Assembly: GCA_002477465.1 (NCBI GenBank)
Contig: DLPV01000034.1
Span: 10,765-46,189 of the forward strand
Direction of reading: 5' to 3'
DNA: 35,425 bases
Source: Gammaproteobacteria bacterium UBA7449
GTDB taxonomy: Bacteria > Pseudomonadota > Gammaproteobacteria > Pseudomonadales > Pseudohongiellaceae
In this document: positions 15,207 through 23,705 of the stretch, piece by piece
Numbering within the stretch: position 1 is the first letter of the stretch
Layout: every line of letters starts with the position of its first letter
Program-made: the position numbers and the translations under genes
Notes under the pieces: model-generated
The model's input: the letters and a program-made list of their open reading frames with translations, nothing else
What the model was told of the DNA's origin: nothing
Databases searched by the model: none

Positions 15207-16061
15207 ATGTCGAATAAGCAAAACATAGTTGCGTTCCTGGGGCCATATGGCACATTTTCTCAGGCTGCAGTCATCAATCATTTTGGCAATGAATGCAAGC
15301 TTTACCCCTGTGCAACGATTGATGAAGTTTTTGCCGCCGTGGCCCAGCAGGCGGCAGAATTTGGTGTGGTGCCAGTTGAAAATTCTACTGAAGGGCCAGT
15401 CAATAATACGCAGGATTGTTTTGTTGATAGCCGGGCGCAAATCGTCGGTGAAGAAATTGTGCCGATTGAGCACAACCTGCTGGCACCGGTTGGTTCGGAA
15501 GACATGGCGATTCGGGTGATTGCCTCTCACAAGCAATCACTGGCGCAGTGTCGGGATTGGATACAGGCAAACTACCCCGAGGCGCAGCTGTTGGAGTGCA
15601 CTAGCAATGCAGATGCGGCGAATCGCGTTTCGGCAGCGGAAGGCGTGGCCGCCATCGCCGGTGAGGTTGCTGCGGAAACCTATGGTTTGCACATATTGGC
15701 ACACAACATTCAGGATCAAGAAGACAACCGCACCCGTTTCCTGGTGCTGCATCTGACGGCGGTGGCAGCAAGTGGGGTGGACAAAACCAGCATCCTTGTT
15801 TACACAGAGAATAAACCAGGCGCGCTGTTTCGCGTGCTGGAACCTTTCGAGCGTTTACAAATAAGTCTCACCAAAATTGATTCACGGCCATCTAAGAAAG
15901 AAGCCTGGGCCTATGTATTCTTTATCGATTTTGAAGGTCATGTCGATGACGAGAATGTAAAGCAGCTTTTTTCCAGGCTTGAAGGCTGTACGGAAGAGGT
16001 AAAGGTCCTGGGCTCTTATCCGGCCTTCACGGAGCTTGCTAGTCAGGAAGAGAGGCCGTGA
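15207..16061 (+). CDS. pheA: prephenate dehydratase without chorismate mutase domain
   Basis: This enzyme converts prephenate to phenylpyruvate for phenylalanine synthesis. The 284-residue protein begins directly with the dehydratase domain (VAFLGPYGTFSQAA at residues 8-21). It carries PVENSTEGPVNNT and the TRF signature near residue 175 (NRTRFLVL), and ends in an ACT regulatory domain from about residue 193 (ILVYTENKPGALFRVLEPF, KIDSRPSKKEAWAYVFFIDF). Pseudomonas and enteric PheA carry an extra N-terminal AroQ chorismate mutase domain of about 80-90 residues; it is absent here, and only 77 nt separate this gene from gyrA. serC, usual in that gap, is also missing. No strong SD is seen. The stop overlaps the tyrA-aroA start (GTGA), suggesting coupled translation. 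Confidence 0.92.
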   Translation: MSNKQNIVAFLGPYGTFSQAAVINHFGNECKLYPCATIDEVFAAVAQQAAEFGVVPVENSTEGPVNNTQDCFVDSRAQIVGEEIVPIEHNLLAPVGSEDMAIRVIASHKQSLAQCRDWIQANYPEAQLLECTSNADAANRVSAAEGVAAIAGEVAAETYGLHILAHNIQDQEDNRTRFLVLHLTAVAASGVDKTSILVYTENKPGALFRVLEPFERLQISLTKIDSRPSKKEAWAYVFFIDFEGHVDDENVKQLFSRLEGCTEEVKVLGSYPAFTELASQEERP

Positions 16062-18295
16062 GTTTGTTGAATACGGCAGCCGCCCTGAACAGCCAGCGGA
16101 TCTGTATCGTTGGACTGGGCATGATTGGCGGCAGCATCGCCCGCGGCCTAAGACGGGCATTGCCAGATTTGACCATTAGCGCAGTTGATCAGGATGCTGA
16201 AGCCCTGAAGACTGCTTGGGAAGATGGCACGCTCACTGCCTCTGGCAGCATTGAAGAACTGCTGAGCAGTGCTGACCTGGTAATCCTTGCTGTCCCACCC
16301 CTGACACTGCCCAATTTTCTGGCGCAACTGCAGACTCATGCTCAATCACATGCTGTTTTTACTGACGTGGGAAGCGTCAAGACTCACATTATAGAAGCCT
16401 TGGCTGACTGTGATGCAAACTTTGCATCCCGGTTTGTGCCTGGTCACCCTATTGCAGGTTCGGAAAAGAGTGGCTATCTGGCGGCAAACCCCGACTTGTT
16501 CGCTGGTCGCAAGTTGATTCTCACTCCACTGCCGCAAAATAGTGCGGCAGCAGCCGCCGAAGTAAACCGACTATGGCGTGCCCTGGGGGCAGAGGTGTTG
16601 GGTATGTCGCCCAGCCGTCACGATGAGGTACTCGCTGCCACCAGCCATCTGCCGCACCTTTTGGCTTATGCGATCGTGGATCTCCTGCTGCATCAGGATT
16701 CCAGCGAGGATATTTTTCGCTATGCCGCCGGCGGATTCGCAGACTTCAGTCGAGTTGCTTCCAGCAATGCACAGATGTGGTCTGATGTCTTTGTTGCGAA
16801 CGCGGAAGCCACGGAAAAGGTTCTGGATCAGTATATCGACTATTTGCGGAGCCTGAAGGCACTCATTAATCAGCGCGCAGGCGAAGACCTCAAAACCATC
16901 TTTCAGCGGGCAAAGCAGACCCGCGACAACTTTGTTTTACGAATTTTAAATCCAGCACAGGCAATGGCAATGAACAATACCCCCTCAAGCTATCGGATCA
17001 GTCCCGGTGGCTCGGTGACTGGCACGATTCGCGTGGCAGGTGACAAATCCATTTCTCATCGCTCTATCATCTTTGGGGCGTTGGCGAAAGGCGTGACCAG
17101 GGTAACTGGATTCCTGGAGGGGGAAGACGCCATGAATACGGTGGCTGCATTTAGAGAGATGGGAGTGACGGTTACGGGGCCAGAGAATGGTGAGCTCACA
17201 ATCTTTGGTGTTGGCATGCAGGGCCTGCAGCCGCCACGCAAGCCGCTTTATATGGGAAACAGCGGCACCGCCATGCGTTTGTTGGCTGGTTTGCTGGCGG
17301 CACAGCCCTTTGATTCCGAGTTAACGGGAGATGAGTCCCTAAGTGGGCGCCCCATGGAGCGAATAGTCAAGCCGCTAGGCCAAATGGGGGCGAGTATTGA
17401 AATGTCGGCGGCCGGAACGCCGCCGCTGCGAATAACTGGGGCAGACCTAGTGGGTCTTAGCTACGACATGCCTGTGGCCAGCGCCCAGGTCAAATCCAGT
17501 CTATTGCTCGCTGGATTGTTTGCTGAGGGCAAGACCTCGGTTACCGAGCCAGCGATCTGCCGTGATCATACTGAGCGGATGCTGCGTGGCTTTGGCTATG
17601 AATTGGAGGGAGGATATCCCGAAGCCGTGGTCACTCTCTTCGGCGGAGGTTCATTACAGGCGACTTCGATCGATGTGCCCGCAGACATCTCATCGGCAGC
17701 ATTTTTTTTGGTCGCGGCGGCAATTACGCCCGGATCAGAGTTGATCTTGCAACATGTCGGTGTCAATCCAACCCGCACCGGAATTATTGAGCTGCTGCGC
17801 CAGATGGGCGCGAGGATAGAGGTAAGCAATGAGAAAGAAGTAGGTGGTGAGCCGGTTGCGGACCTCACCGTGCGCTATTCATCACTGCAGGGCATCGAAA
17901 TTGACCCGGCGCTGGTTCCCCTAACGATAGATGAATTTCCCGTCTTGTTCGTGGCGGCTGCCTGTGCCGATGGCCGCACTGTGCTGCGTGGCGCAGAAGA
18001 GTTACGGGTGAAGGAAAGCGATCGCATTGAAGCCATGGCAGAAGGGCTCAAGACTTTGGGTATCGAGTTGGAAACCTTTGCCGACGGCATCAGGATAGAG
18101 GGGGGTACCGGGCTCGGCGGCGGCATCATAGATAGCCACGGCGATCACCGCATCGCCATGGCGTTTGCCGTAGCAGGTTTGCGGGCCAGCGCCGAAATCG
18201 AAATTCTTAATTGTCAGAATGTCGCCACATCTTTTCCTGGGTTTGTCTCTCAGGCAACTGAGGTAGGACTAAAGATAGAAGAGCTATCTGATTGA
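16058..18295 (+). CDS. tyrA-aroA: bifunctional prephenate dehydrogenase / EPSP synthase
   Basis: This 745-residue fusion joins two aromatic amino acid enzymes. Residues 1 to about 295 are prephenate dehydrogenase (TyrA), with NAD motif GLGMIGGS, FTDVGSVK and GHPIAGSEKSG. From about residue 305 follows 3-phosphoshikimate 1-carboxyvinyltransferase (AroA): GDKSISHR (328 on), GNSGTAMR (400 on), SAQVKS (475 on), RDHTE (502-506) and NPTRTG (570 on). The last four motif types are the published signatures of class II EPSP synthases. The same fusion is known in pseudomonads. The start is GTG at 16058, overlapping the pheA stop by 4 nt; an in-frame ATG (M303) marks the domain junction. hisC, which sits between pheA and tyrA in Pseudomonas, is absent. 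cmk overlaps its stop. Confidence 0.95.
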   Translation: MSLLNTAAALNSQRICIVGLGMIGGSIARGLRRALPDLTISAVDQDAEALKTAWEDGTLTASGSIEELLSSADLVILAVPPLTLPNFLAQLQTHAQSHAVFTDVGSVKTHIIEALADCDANFASRFVPGHPIAGSEKSGYLAANPDLFAGRKLILTPLPQNSAAAAAEVNRLWRALGAEVLGMSPSRHDEVLAATSHLPHLLAYAIVDLLLHQDSSEDIFRYAAGGFADFSRVASSNAQMWSDVFVANAEATEKVLDQYIDYLRSLKALINQRAGEDLKTIFQRAKQTRDNFVLRILNPAQAMAMNNTPSSYRISPGGSVTGTIRVAGDKSISHRSIIFGALAKGVTRVTGFLEGEDAMNTVAAFREMGVTVTGPENGELTIFGVGMQGLQPPRKPLYMGNSGTAMRLLAGLLAAQPFDSELTGDESLSGRPMERIVKPLGQMGASIEMSAAGTPPLRITGADLVGLSYDMPVASAQVKSSLLLAGLFAEGKTSVTEPAICRDHTERMLRGFGYELEGGYPEAVVTLFGGGSLQATSIDVPADISSAAFFLVAAAITPGSELILQHVGVNPTRTGIIELLRQMGARIEVSNEKEVGGEPVADLTVRYSSLQGIEIDPALVPLTIDEFPVLFVAAACADGRTVLRGAEELRVKESDRIEAMAEGLKTLGIELETFADGIRIEGGTGLGGGIIDSHGDHRIAMAFAVAGLRASAEIEILNCQNVATSFPGFVSQATEVGLKIEELSD

Positions 18296-18975
18296 ATAAT
18301 ATAGATATACCTGTTATCACAATTGACGGTCCATCGGGCACCGGCAAGGGCACAGTCGCGACCGCATTGGCCGCCAGGCTGGGCTTTCACCTGCTCGATA
18401 GTGGCGCTCTGTACCGGGTGCTCGGCGTTGCCGTAGCGCATGCCAGCATTGATCTGCAGGATCATGAGGCAATAGCACAACTGGCTCGCGGACTGGACAT
18501 CAGGTTTGGGCAGGAGGGCCCGGGTAGCGTGGCCCTGGCCGGAACAGATATCTCTCTGGAAATACGCACCGATTTGGGCAGCGATATGGCGTCCAGGGTG
18601 GGCGCGATTCCTGCTGCCCGGGAAGCGTTGATGGATCGCCAACTGGCTTTCCGCCAGCCTCCTGGCCTGGTGGCCGATGGCAGGGATATGGGCACCGTGG
18701 TTTTTCCAGCTGCGAATCCGAAAATCTATCTCACAGCGAGTGTGGAGGAGCGCGCCCAAAGGCGCTATAAGCAGTTGTTAGATAAGGGGATTGATGCTAT
18801 TCTGCGCGACCTTTTGCAGGACCTGAGCGAGCGGGATGAGCGCGATAGTGAGCGCAGCATATCTCCATTGAAACCTGCCGACGATGCGATAGTCATCGAC
18901 ACTACCCACTTAAATGAAGTGGAAGTGATGGCACAAGTTATGGATCTCGTCCAGAAGGCGCTTTCAGCGCCCTGA
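18292..18975 (+). CDS. cmk: cytidylate kinase
   Basis: This 227-residue (d)CMP kinase supplies CDP and dCDP. The P-loop GPSGTGKGT is at residues 13-21, followed by LLDSGALYRVLG, IRTDLGSDMASRV, the LVADGRDMGTVVFP catalytic segment and a lid with RAQRRYKQL. The start is a TTG at 18292 overlapping the tyrA-aroA stop (TTGA), with a purine-rich AGAAGAG about 10 nt upstream, so translation is probably coupled. The last codons contain GGCGCT-TTC-AGCGCC, a 6-bp hairpin without a T tract. rpsA follows after 174 nt, the usual cmk-rpsA order. Confidence 0.95.
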   Translation: MNNIDIPVITIDGPSGTGKGTVATALAARLGFHLLDSGALYRVLGVAVAHASIDLQDHEAIAQLARGLDIRFGQEGPGSVALAGTDISLEIRTDLGSDMASRVGAIPAAREALMDRQLAFRQPPGLVADGRDMGTVVFPAANPKIYLTASVEERAQRRYKQLLDKGIDAILRDLLQDLSERDERDSERSISPLKPADDAIVIDTTHLNEVEVMAQVMDLVQKALSAP

Positions 18976-19057
18976 CACCCCCTCCGGAGCGGTGAGTCCA
19001 GCAAAAGCAATTTGGGATTCCTGTTTTGCCTTACCAGCACGCCAAATCAGTGAATCA

Positions 19058-19124
19058 ATTGTAATAACCCCATGATGGCTGGATCGTGGTTATAGTTACA
19101 ATCTGCATTATAAAAAGATTGTAA
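19058..19124 (+). promoter_or_regulatory. rpsA leader with competing hairpins
   Basis: Three segments can pair alternatively. Segment A, ATTGTAATAACC (19058-19069), complements segment B, GGTTATAGTTACAAT (19088-19102), over 12 bp with a 3-nt bulge. The end of B, TTACAATCT (19096-19104), is also perfectly complementary to segment C, AGATTGTAA (19116-19124), with an 11-nt AT-rich loop. B cannot pair with both. The B:C hairpin ends 25 nt before the rpsA ATG, which has no good SD. Structured rpsA initiation regions with weak SD, autoregulated by S1, are known in gammaproteobacteria; this leader would fit, but the switch is my inference. Confidence 0.45.
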
Positions 19125-19149
19125 TCTATTGACTTAAATGGATTAAATA

Positions 19150-20826
19150 ATGAGTGAAAGTTTTGCAGATTTGTTCGAGCAGAGCCTCGAGCAAGTAGAT
19201 ATGACCCCCGGTGCGATCGTTACCGGAACCGTAATAGACATCGACAGTGACTGGGTTACCGTCCACGCCGGACTGAAGTCCGAAGGTGTCATCCCCCGCA
19301 TTCAATTTCTGGACGAACAGGGCAACCTGTCTCTGGAAGTCGGCGATGAAGTGAAAGTTGCTCTGGAAACTGTTGAAGACGGTTTCGGAGAAACTCGCCT
19401 GTCCCGTGAAAAGGCTAAGCGTGCCGAATCCTGGATGGAACTGGAAGCGGCTTATGAGAATAACGATATTGTCACCGGTGTCATTAATGGCAAGGTTAAG
19501 GGTGGTTTCACAGTCGACCTGAATAATATCCGTGCTTTCCTGCCGGGCTCCCTGGTAGATGTGCGCCCGGTTCGCGACACCCTCCACCTGGAAGGCCAGG
19601 AACTGGAATTCCGTCTGATCAAACTCGATCGCAAGCGCAATAATGTAGTGGTTTCCCGCCGAGCAGTGCTGGAATCTGTCAGCACTGAAGAGCGTGACGC
19701 ATTGCTGGAGCGCCTGCAGGAAGGCATGTCGGTCAAGGGTATCGTCAAGAATCTGACTGATTACGGTGCCTTCGTTGACCTTGGCGGTGTCGATGGTCTC
19801 CTCCACATTACCGACATGTCGTGGAAACGCATCAAGCACCCAAGCGAGATCGTCAACGTTGGCGATGAAATTGACGTCAAAGTATTGAAGTTCGACCGCG
19901 AGAGAAACCGCGTCTCCCTTGGTCTGAAGCAATTGGGTGAGGATCCATGGGTTGCTATCAAAGCCCGCTACCCTGAGAACACCCGCGTTAAGGCAGTGGT
20001 GACAAATCTCACAGATTACGGCTGTTTTGCTGAGCTGGAAGAGGGTGTTGAAGGTCTGGTTCACGTTTCCGAAATGGATTGGACCAACAAGAATATTCAT
20101 CCGTCCAAGGTTGTACAACTGGGCGATGAGGTCGATGTGATGGTGCTTGATATTGACGAGGAACGTCGTCGTATCTCACTGGGTATTAAACAGTGTTTCC
20201 AGAACCCCTGGGATGGCTTTGCCGAGAACTTCAAGAAAGGCGACAAGATCTCGGGCAGCATTAAATCAATCACTGATTTCGGCATCTTTATAGGCCTTGA
20301 CGGCAATATTGATGGTCTGGTGCACCTATCTGACATTTCCTGGGACGAAACTGGTGAGGAAGCCGTTCGCAATTATAATAAGGGCGATGAAATTGAGACT
20401 GTCATTTTATCTATCGACCCGGAGCGCGAGCGTATCTCTCTCGGCATTAAGCAGCTTGAGGACGACCCATTCATGGATTACGTGGGTGGCTTCGAGAAGG
20501 GTACTGTAGTTAAGGGTACAGTGACTGAAGTTGACGCGAAGTCAGCCATGATCAACCTCGCTGAGGGTGTAGATGGTGTATTGCGCGCTTCCGAGATTAG
20601 CCGTGACAAGGTTGAAGATGCTCGCAACGCGGTGAAGGAAGGTGAAGAAATTGACGTCAAGATCGTCAGTGTGGATCGCAAGAACCGCGTGCTGAGCTTG
20701 TCTGTGAAGGCAATCGAGATCGATGATGAGAAGGCTGCGATTAAAGAGCATAAGAACTCTGACGCGGTTGACGTCTCTCCCGGCACTATTGGTGATCTCA
20801 TCAAAGCCGAGATGGATAAAAACTAG
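19150..20826 (+). CDS. rpsA: 30S ribosomal protein S1
   Basis: S1 binds mRNA on the 30S subunit and helps load messages with weak or structured initiation sites. The 558-residue protein contains the six S1-type OB repeats of gammaproteobacterial S1. Repeats 3-6 are obvious from recurring segments such as VKNLTDYGAFVDLGGVDGLLHITD, VTNLTDYGCFAELEEGVEGLVHVSE, IKSITDFGIFIGLDGNIDGLVHLSD and RERISLGIKQL. The N-terminus MSESFADLFEQSLE is the ribosome-binding end. The ATG is preceded only by GGATTAAATA, a poor SD typical of autoregulated rpsA. It lies between cmk and ihfB as in Pseudomonas and enterics. Confidence 0.97.
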   Translation: MSESFADLFEQSLEQVDMTPGAIVTGTVIDIDSDWVTVHAGLKSEGVIPRIQFLDEQGNLSLEVGDEVKVALETVEDGFGETRLSREKAKRAESWMELEAAYENNDIVTGVINGKVKGGFTVDLNNIRAFLPGSLVDVRPVRDTLHLEGQELEFRLIKLDRKRNNVVVSRRAVLESVSTEERDALLERLQEGMSVKGIVKNLTDYGAFVDLGGVDGLLHITDMSWKRIKHPSEIVNVGDEIDVKVLKFDRERNRVSLGLKQLGEDPWVAIKARYPENTRVKAVVTNLTDYGCFAELEEGVEGLVHVSEMDWTNKNIHPSKVVQLGDEVDVMVLDIDEERRRISLGIKQCFQNPWDGFAENFKKGDKISGSIKSITDFGIFIGLDGNIDGLVHLSDISWDETGEEAVRNYNKGDEIETVILSIDPERERISLGIKQLEDDPFMDYVGGFEKGTVVKGTVTEVDAKSAMINLAEGVDGVLRASEISRDKVEDARNAVKEGEEIDVKIVSVDRKNRVLSLSVKAIEIDDEKAAIKEHKNSDAVDVSPGTIGDLIKAEMDKN

Positions 20827-20919
20827 TGGTTACAGTGGCTTACGCTTGTGGTAGGCTGCTAAAAATCAACTCAAGTAGCGTTGAATCGGCGCGATCGGGC
20901 ATTAGGGCAGGGGATAAAA

Positions 20920-21222
20920 ATGACTAAGTCTGAACTGATAGATCGTATCGCTGGAAAGCAAACCCAGCTGTCCTCCAAGGACGTGGAGCTGGCCGTGAAG
21001 GCAGTGATTGAGTATATGTCGCAGGTATTGTCCGAAGGCGGGCGCATTGAAATTAGAGGCTTCGGCAGCTTTTCTCTCCACTACCGGGTACCTCGCATTG
21101 GGCGCAATCCCAAGACGGGAACCCCGGTGGCTCTTAGTGGAAAGTATGTGCCCCACTTTAAGCCGGGCAAAGAACTTCGCGACCGGGTCAATAATAGTTT
21201 GCTGACTGAAAATCAGTTCTAA
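20920..21222 (+). CDS. ihfB: integration host factor subunit beta
   Basis: IhfB pairs with IhfA to form IHF, which bends DNA sharply at specific sites in recombination, replication and transcription. The 100-residue protein begins MTKSELIDRIAGKQ and contains the DNA-binding arm RIGRNPKTGTPVAL with the intercalating Pro, GRIEIRGFGSFSLHYR and YVPHFKPGKELRDRVN. The ATG at 20920 was chosen because AGGGGA lies just upstream and the N-terminus then matches the family; the frame is open 13 codons further. A strong terminator follows the stop, so ihfB ends a unit. Confidence 0.96.
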   Translation: MTKSELIDRIAGKQTQLSSKDVELAVKAVIEYMSQVLSEGGRIEIRGFGSFSLHYRVPRIGRNPKTGTPVALSGKYVPHFKPGKELRDRVNNSLLTENQF

Positions 21223-21247
21223 CTTTTTTCAGCGCCTGACTTAGAGA

Positions 21248-21280
21248 AACGGCATAGCCTGTCAGGCTATGCCGTTTTTT
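21248..21280 (+). terminator. strong Rho-independent terminator after ihfB
   Basis: AACGGCATAGCC (21248-21259) pairs perfectly with GGCTATGCCGTT (21265-21276) over a 5-nt loop and runs into TTTTTT (to 21280). Outer segments GAGAAAC and GTTTCTC (21244-21250, 21281-21287) are also complementary. This is the clearest terminator in the window and ends the cmk/rpsA/ihfB region just before lapA. Confidence 0.9.
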
Positions 21281-21305
21281 GTTTCTCCCTTGGAGGAGGA
21301 ATACG

Positions 21306-21659
21306 TTGAGGGAACAAAGCCGAGGAAAGCTATCTGCTTCACCGCTCATGCGAAATCTAACAAATTTTCTGTCTGGTTTTTTTCTGCTGCTGGTATTCGT
21401 CGCAGCGATCACCTTCTCATATTTTAATACCGAGCCGGTTCGTATTAATTTCGGGAGTCTGAGCTTTGCACCATTGCCTGTATCCGTCTGGATAATTAGT
21501 GCATTCGTCTGCGGTGGGATCCTGGGTTTGATCCTTGGGCTAGGTGTGTTTCGTCGACTGAAATACAGGGCGGAGATTCGCCGCCTGAAAAAAGAACTCG
21601 CCAACGCGAAGCAGGAAGTTAATCACCTTCGCACTCTCTCTCTACGGGACCTCGATTAA
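21306..21659 (+). CDS. lapA: lipopolysaccharide assembly protein A
   Basis: LapA is a small inner membrane protein that works with LapB in the control of LPS synthesis. Two membrane spans are evident (FLSGFFLLLVFVAAITFSYF and VWIISAFVCGGILGLILGLG), followed by a basic coiled-coil tail (RRLKYRAEIRRLKKELANAKQEVNHL), as in DUF1049/LapA proteins. The start is a judgement: TTG at 21306 lies 5 nt after a full GGAGGAGGA SD and gives 117 residues. The internal ATG at 21348 has no SD but gives 103 residues, close to E. coli LapA (102). The stop overlaps the lapB start (TAATG). Confidence 0.88.
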   Translation: MREQSRGKLSASPLMRNLTNFLSGFFLLLVFVAAITFSYFNTEPVRINFGSLSFAPLPVSVWIISAFVCGGILGLILGLGVFRRLKYRAEIRRLKKELANAKQEVNHLRTLSLRDLD

Positions 21660-22846
21660 TGGGCAATTTAGAGATCTACGGGCTGCTGTTGACTGCTATT
21701 TCTGCAGGGTGGCTGCTGGGAAAGCTAGGCAATCGCTCAAACAAACAGACAGGTGATGGGCTGGGATCTATTTTCCATGACTATTTTGTCGGGCTCAATT
21801 ACCTATTGAACGATGAGCCAGACGAGGCAATCGACACCTTCATCAAAGCCCTCGAAATAAACAGTGAGACTGTTGAGACTCATCTTGCATTGGGAGCATT
21901 GCTGAGGCGCCGGGGCAAGGTAGATAAAGCGATCAAAGTCCATCAGACGCTACTGGCCCGCCCCGGGCTGGAGGCCGATATGGCTGACGCCGCCCGTATC
22001 CAGCTTGCGCAAGACTATATCACTGGTGGCTTGCTGGATCGCGCTGAGCGTCTGCTGAAAGAGTTAATGCAGGAAAATTCTGTGGCAAAGTGGGAAGCGC
22101 TGCAGTTGCTGATTACGATCTACCAGACAGAGAAGGAGTGGGAGAGTGCTGTGGCCTGTACTCAGGAATTACTATCCAATGCCCGCTACAAGAAAGACTC
22201 AGACTGGAACGCTCGGGCTGCGCACTACTGTTGTGAGATCGCTGAGCAATTTATCGACAAGGAGGAGAATGGCAAAGCCCGCGACAGCATCAAGCGGGCA
22301 TTCGGCTTCAGGCGTCACAGCGTACGAGCTGCTGTGCTGTTAGCGAGAATTGAGCAGCGGCTAGGAAATTTCAAAGCGGCGAATCGGGAATATCTGAGGA
22401 TCATGCAACAAAATCCGGCCTTCGTCCCCCAGATACTCAAAGCGATGCGCAAAAGCTTTGCTGCAATTGATAAACTGCCTGACTTTAAACACTCTCTGAG
22501 CGATCACGTTTCCAATCATTTTGATCCCGTTGCACTGAACATGCTGGTGCAGCTCATCACGGAGTCCGATGGCAGTGAAGCGGCGATTCGATTCTTGCGC
22601 ATGAAGATTGCTAGTGAGCCATCGGTGACAGCGGCAACGCAGCTGCTGAAACTGGAGGCTGGGTTGCAGGAAGAAGCTCAGGCTACGGATCTGGAGCGAA
22701 TCCACCAGATGCTCGAGAACATGTTGAAAAAAAGAGCTGGCTATCAATGCAATCAATGCGGATATGAATCAAAAAACCTGTACTGGCTGTGCCCAAGTTG
22801 TCATACCTGGGACAGTATAGAACCAAACTATAAAAACGGGATATAG
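21659..22846 (+). CDS. lapB: lipopolysaccharide assembly protein B
   Basis: LapB (YciM) is a membrane-anchored TPR protein that directs FtsH degradation of LpxC and so sets LPS amounts. The 395-residue protein has an N-terminal anchor (IYGLLLTAISAGWLLGKLG), the conserved HDYFVGLNYLLNDEPDEAID segment, a series of TPR units to about residue 330 and a C-terminal rubredoxin-like zinc ribbon with C364/C367 and C378/C381 (CNQCG, CPSCHTW). The ATG overlaps the lapA stop by one base, so the two are co-translated. pyrF follows after 76 nt, as in enteric lapA-lapB-pyrF. Confidence 0.95.
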   Translation: MGNLEIYGLLLTAISAGWLLGKLGNRSNKQTGDGLGSIFHDYFVGLNYLLNDEPDEAIDTFIKALEINSETVETHLALGALLRRRGKVDKAIKVHQTLLARPGLEADMADAARIQLAQDYITGGLLDRAERLLKELMQENSVAKWEALQLLITIYQTEKEWESAVACTQELLSNARYKKDSDWNARAAHYCCEIAEQFIDKEENGKARDSIKRAFGFRRHSVRAAVLLARIEQRLGNFKAANREYLRIMQQNPAFVPQILKAMRKSFAAIDKLPDFKHSLSDHVSNHFDPVALNMLVQLITESDGSEAAIRFLRMKIASEPSVTAATQLLKLEAGLQEEAQATDLERIHQMLENMLKKRAGYQCNQCGYESKNLYWLCPSCHTWDSIEPNYKNGI

Positions 22847-22922
22847 TGACCAACCCTCAGGCGACAATTCTGGGTACTCAACTCTCAGGCACTCAGCCCC
22901 GGCACTTCGCAAGGAGATTCAA

Positions 22923-23627
22923 GTGGTCAACAAACCAATCATCATAGCGCTGGATTTTCCCACTGCGACATCGGCTGAACAGTTTCTCACCCAGTTGGAT
23001 CCTGGGGACTGCCGGGTAAAAATTGGTAAAGAGTTATTCACTGCTGCGGGCCCTGAATTTGTCCGTCGCGTGGTTGGTCTTGGCTTCGATGTGTTTCTTG
23101 ATCTTAAGTTTCATGACATCCCTAATACGGTTGCGGGTGCGGTTCGAGTCGCTGCAGAACTGGGCGTATGGATGCTGAACGTGCATGCCAGCGGCGGCGT
23201 TGCCATGATGACTGAAGCACGCATCGCGCTTGATAGTGGCGCTGGTCCAAGGCCGCTTCTGATTGCGGTGACAGTGCTGACTAGCCTGACGGCATCTGAC
23301 TTGCAGCAAATGGGCATACCCAGTGACCCGGCCGAGCAGGTAAGCAGACTGGCAGCCTTGACGGCACAATGCGGCCTTGATGGCGTGGTGTGTTCGGCGG
23401 CAGAAACTCCCATGCTGCGCCAGCAGTTTTCAGGGGAGTTCGCGCTGGTTACGCCCGGAATCAGGCGTCCCGAGGATGCAAGCGGGGACCAGAAGAGAGT
23501 GGTGGGTCCGACTGACGCGATGGCGATGGGGAGTACATATCTGGTGGTTGGGCGCCCAATAACGCAGGCGGATTCGCCGGCTGAGGCGCTTGCGCAGTTT
23601 AATTCTGCCGTGGCTAGCGTTAGCTGA
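22923..23627 (+). CDS. pyrF: orotidine 5'-phosphate decarboxylase
   Basis: PyrF converts OMP to UMP, the last step of de novo pyrimidine synthesis. The 234-residue TIM barrel has the catalytic signature LDLKFHDIPNT with D60, K62 and D65. It also has ALDFPT at the start, NVHASGG, and phosphate-binding TPGIR and YLVVGRPIT near the end. The start is GTG at 22923 with AAGGAG 6 nt upstream. It lies between lapB and the ComEA-like gene on the same strand. Confidence 0.96.
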   Translation: MVNKPIIIALDFPTATSAEQFLTQLDPGDCRVKIGKELFTAAGPEFVRRVVGLGFDVFLDLKFHDIPNTVAGAVRVAAELGVWMLNVHASGGVAMMTEARIALDSGAGPRPLLIAVTVLTSLTASDLQQMGIPSDPAEQVSRLAALTAQCGLDGVVCSAAETPMLRQQFSGEFALVTPGIRRPEDASGDQKRVVGPTDAMAMGSTYLVVGRPITQADSPAEALAQFNSAVASVS

Positions 23628-23705
23628 ATTTCGGTCTACACTGAGTGGCGGTGACCCCAGGTCTCCGTGAAACTTTCCCAATAGCTTACTGATAAGGATA
23701 TTAGT

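Noticed and set aside
15096..15536. 146-codon minus-strand frame across the gyrA-pheA junction
   Set aside because: It overlaps the conserved PheA N-terminus and the GyrA tail; no domain and no SD. It does not encode serC or a chorismate mutase.
19126..20118. 330-codon minus-strand frame opposite rpsA
   Set aside because: Mirror frame of a strongly biased ribosomal protein gene; the six S1 repeats on the plus strand are unambiguous.
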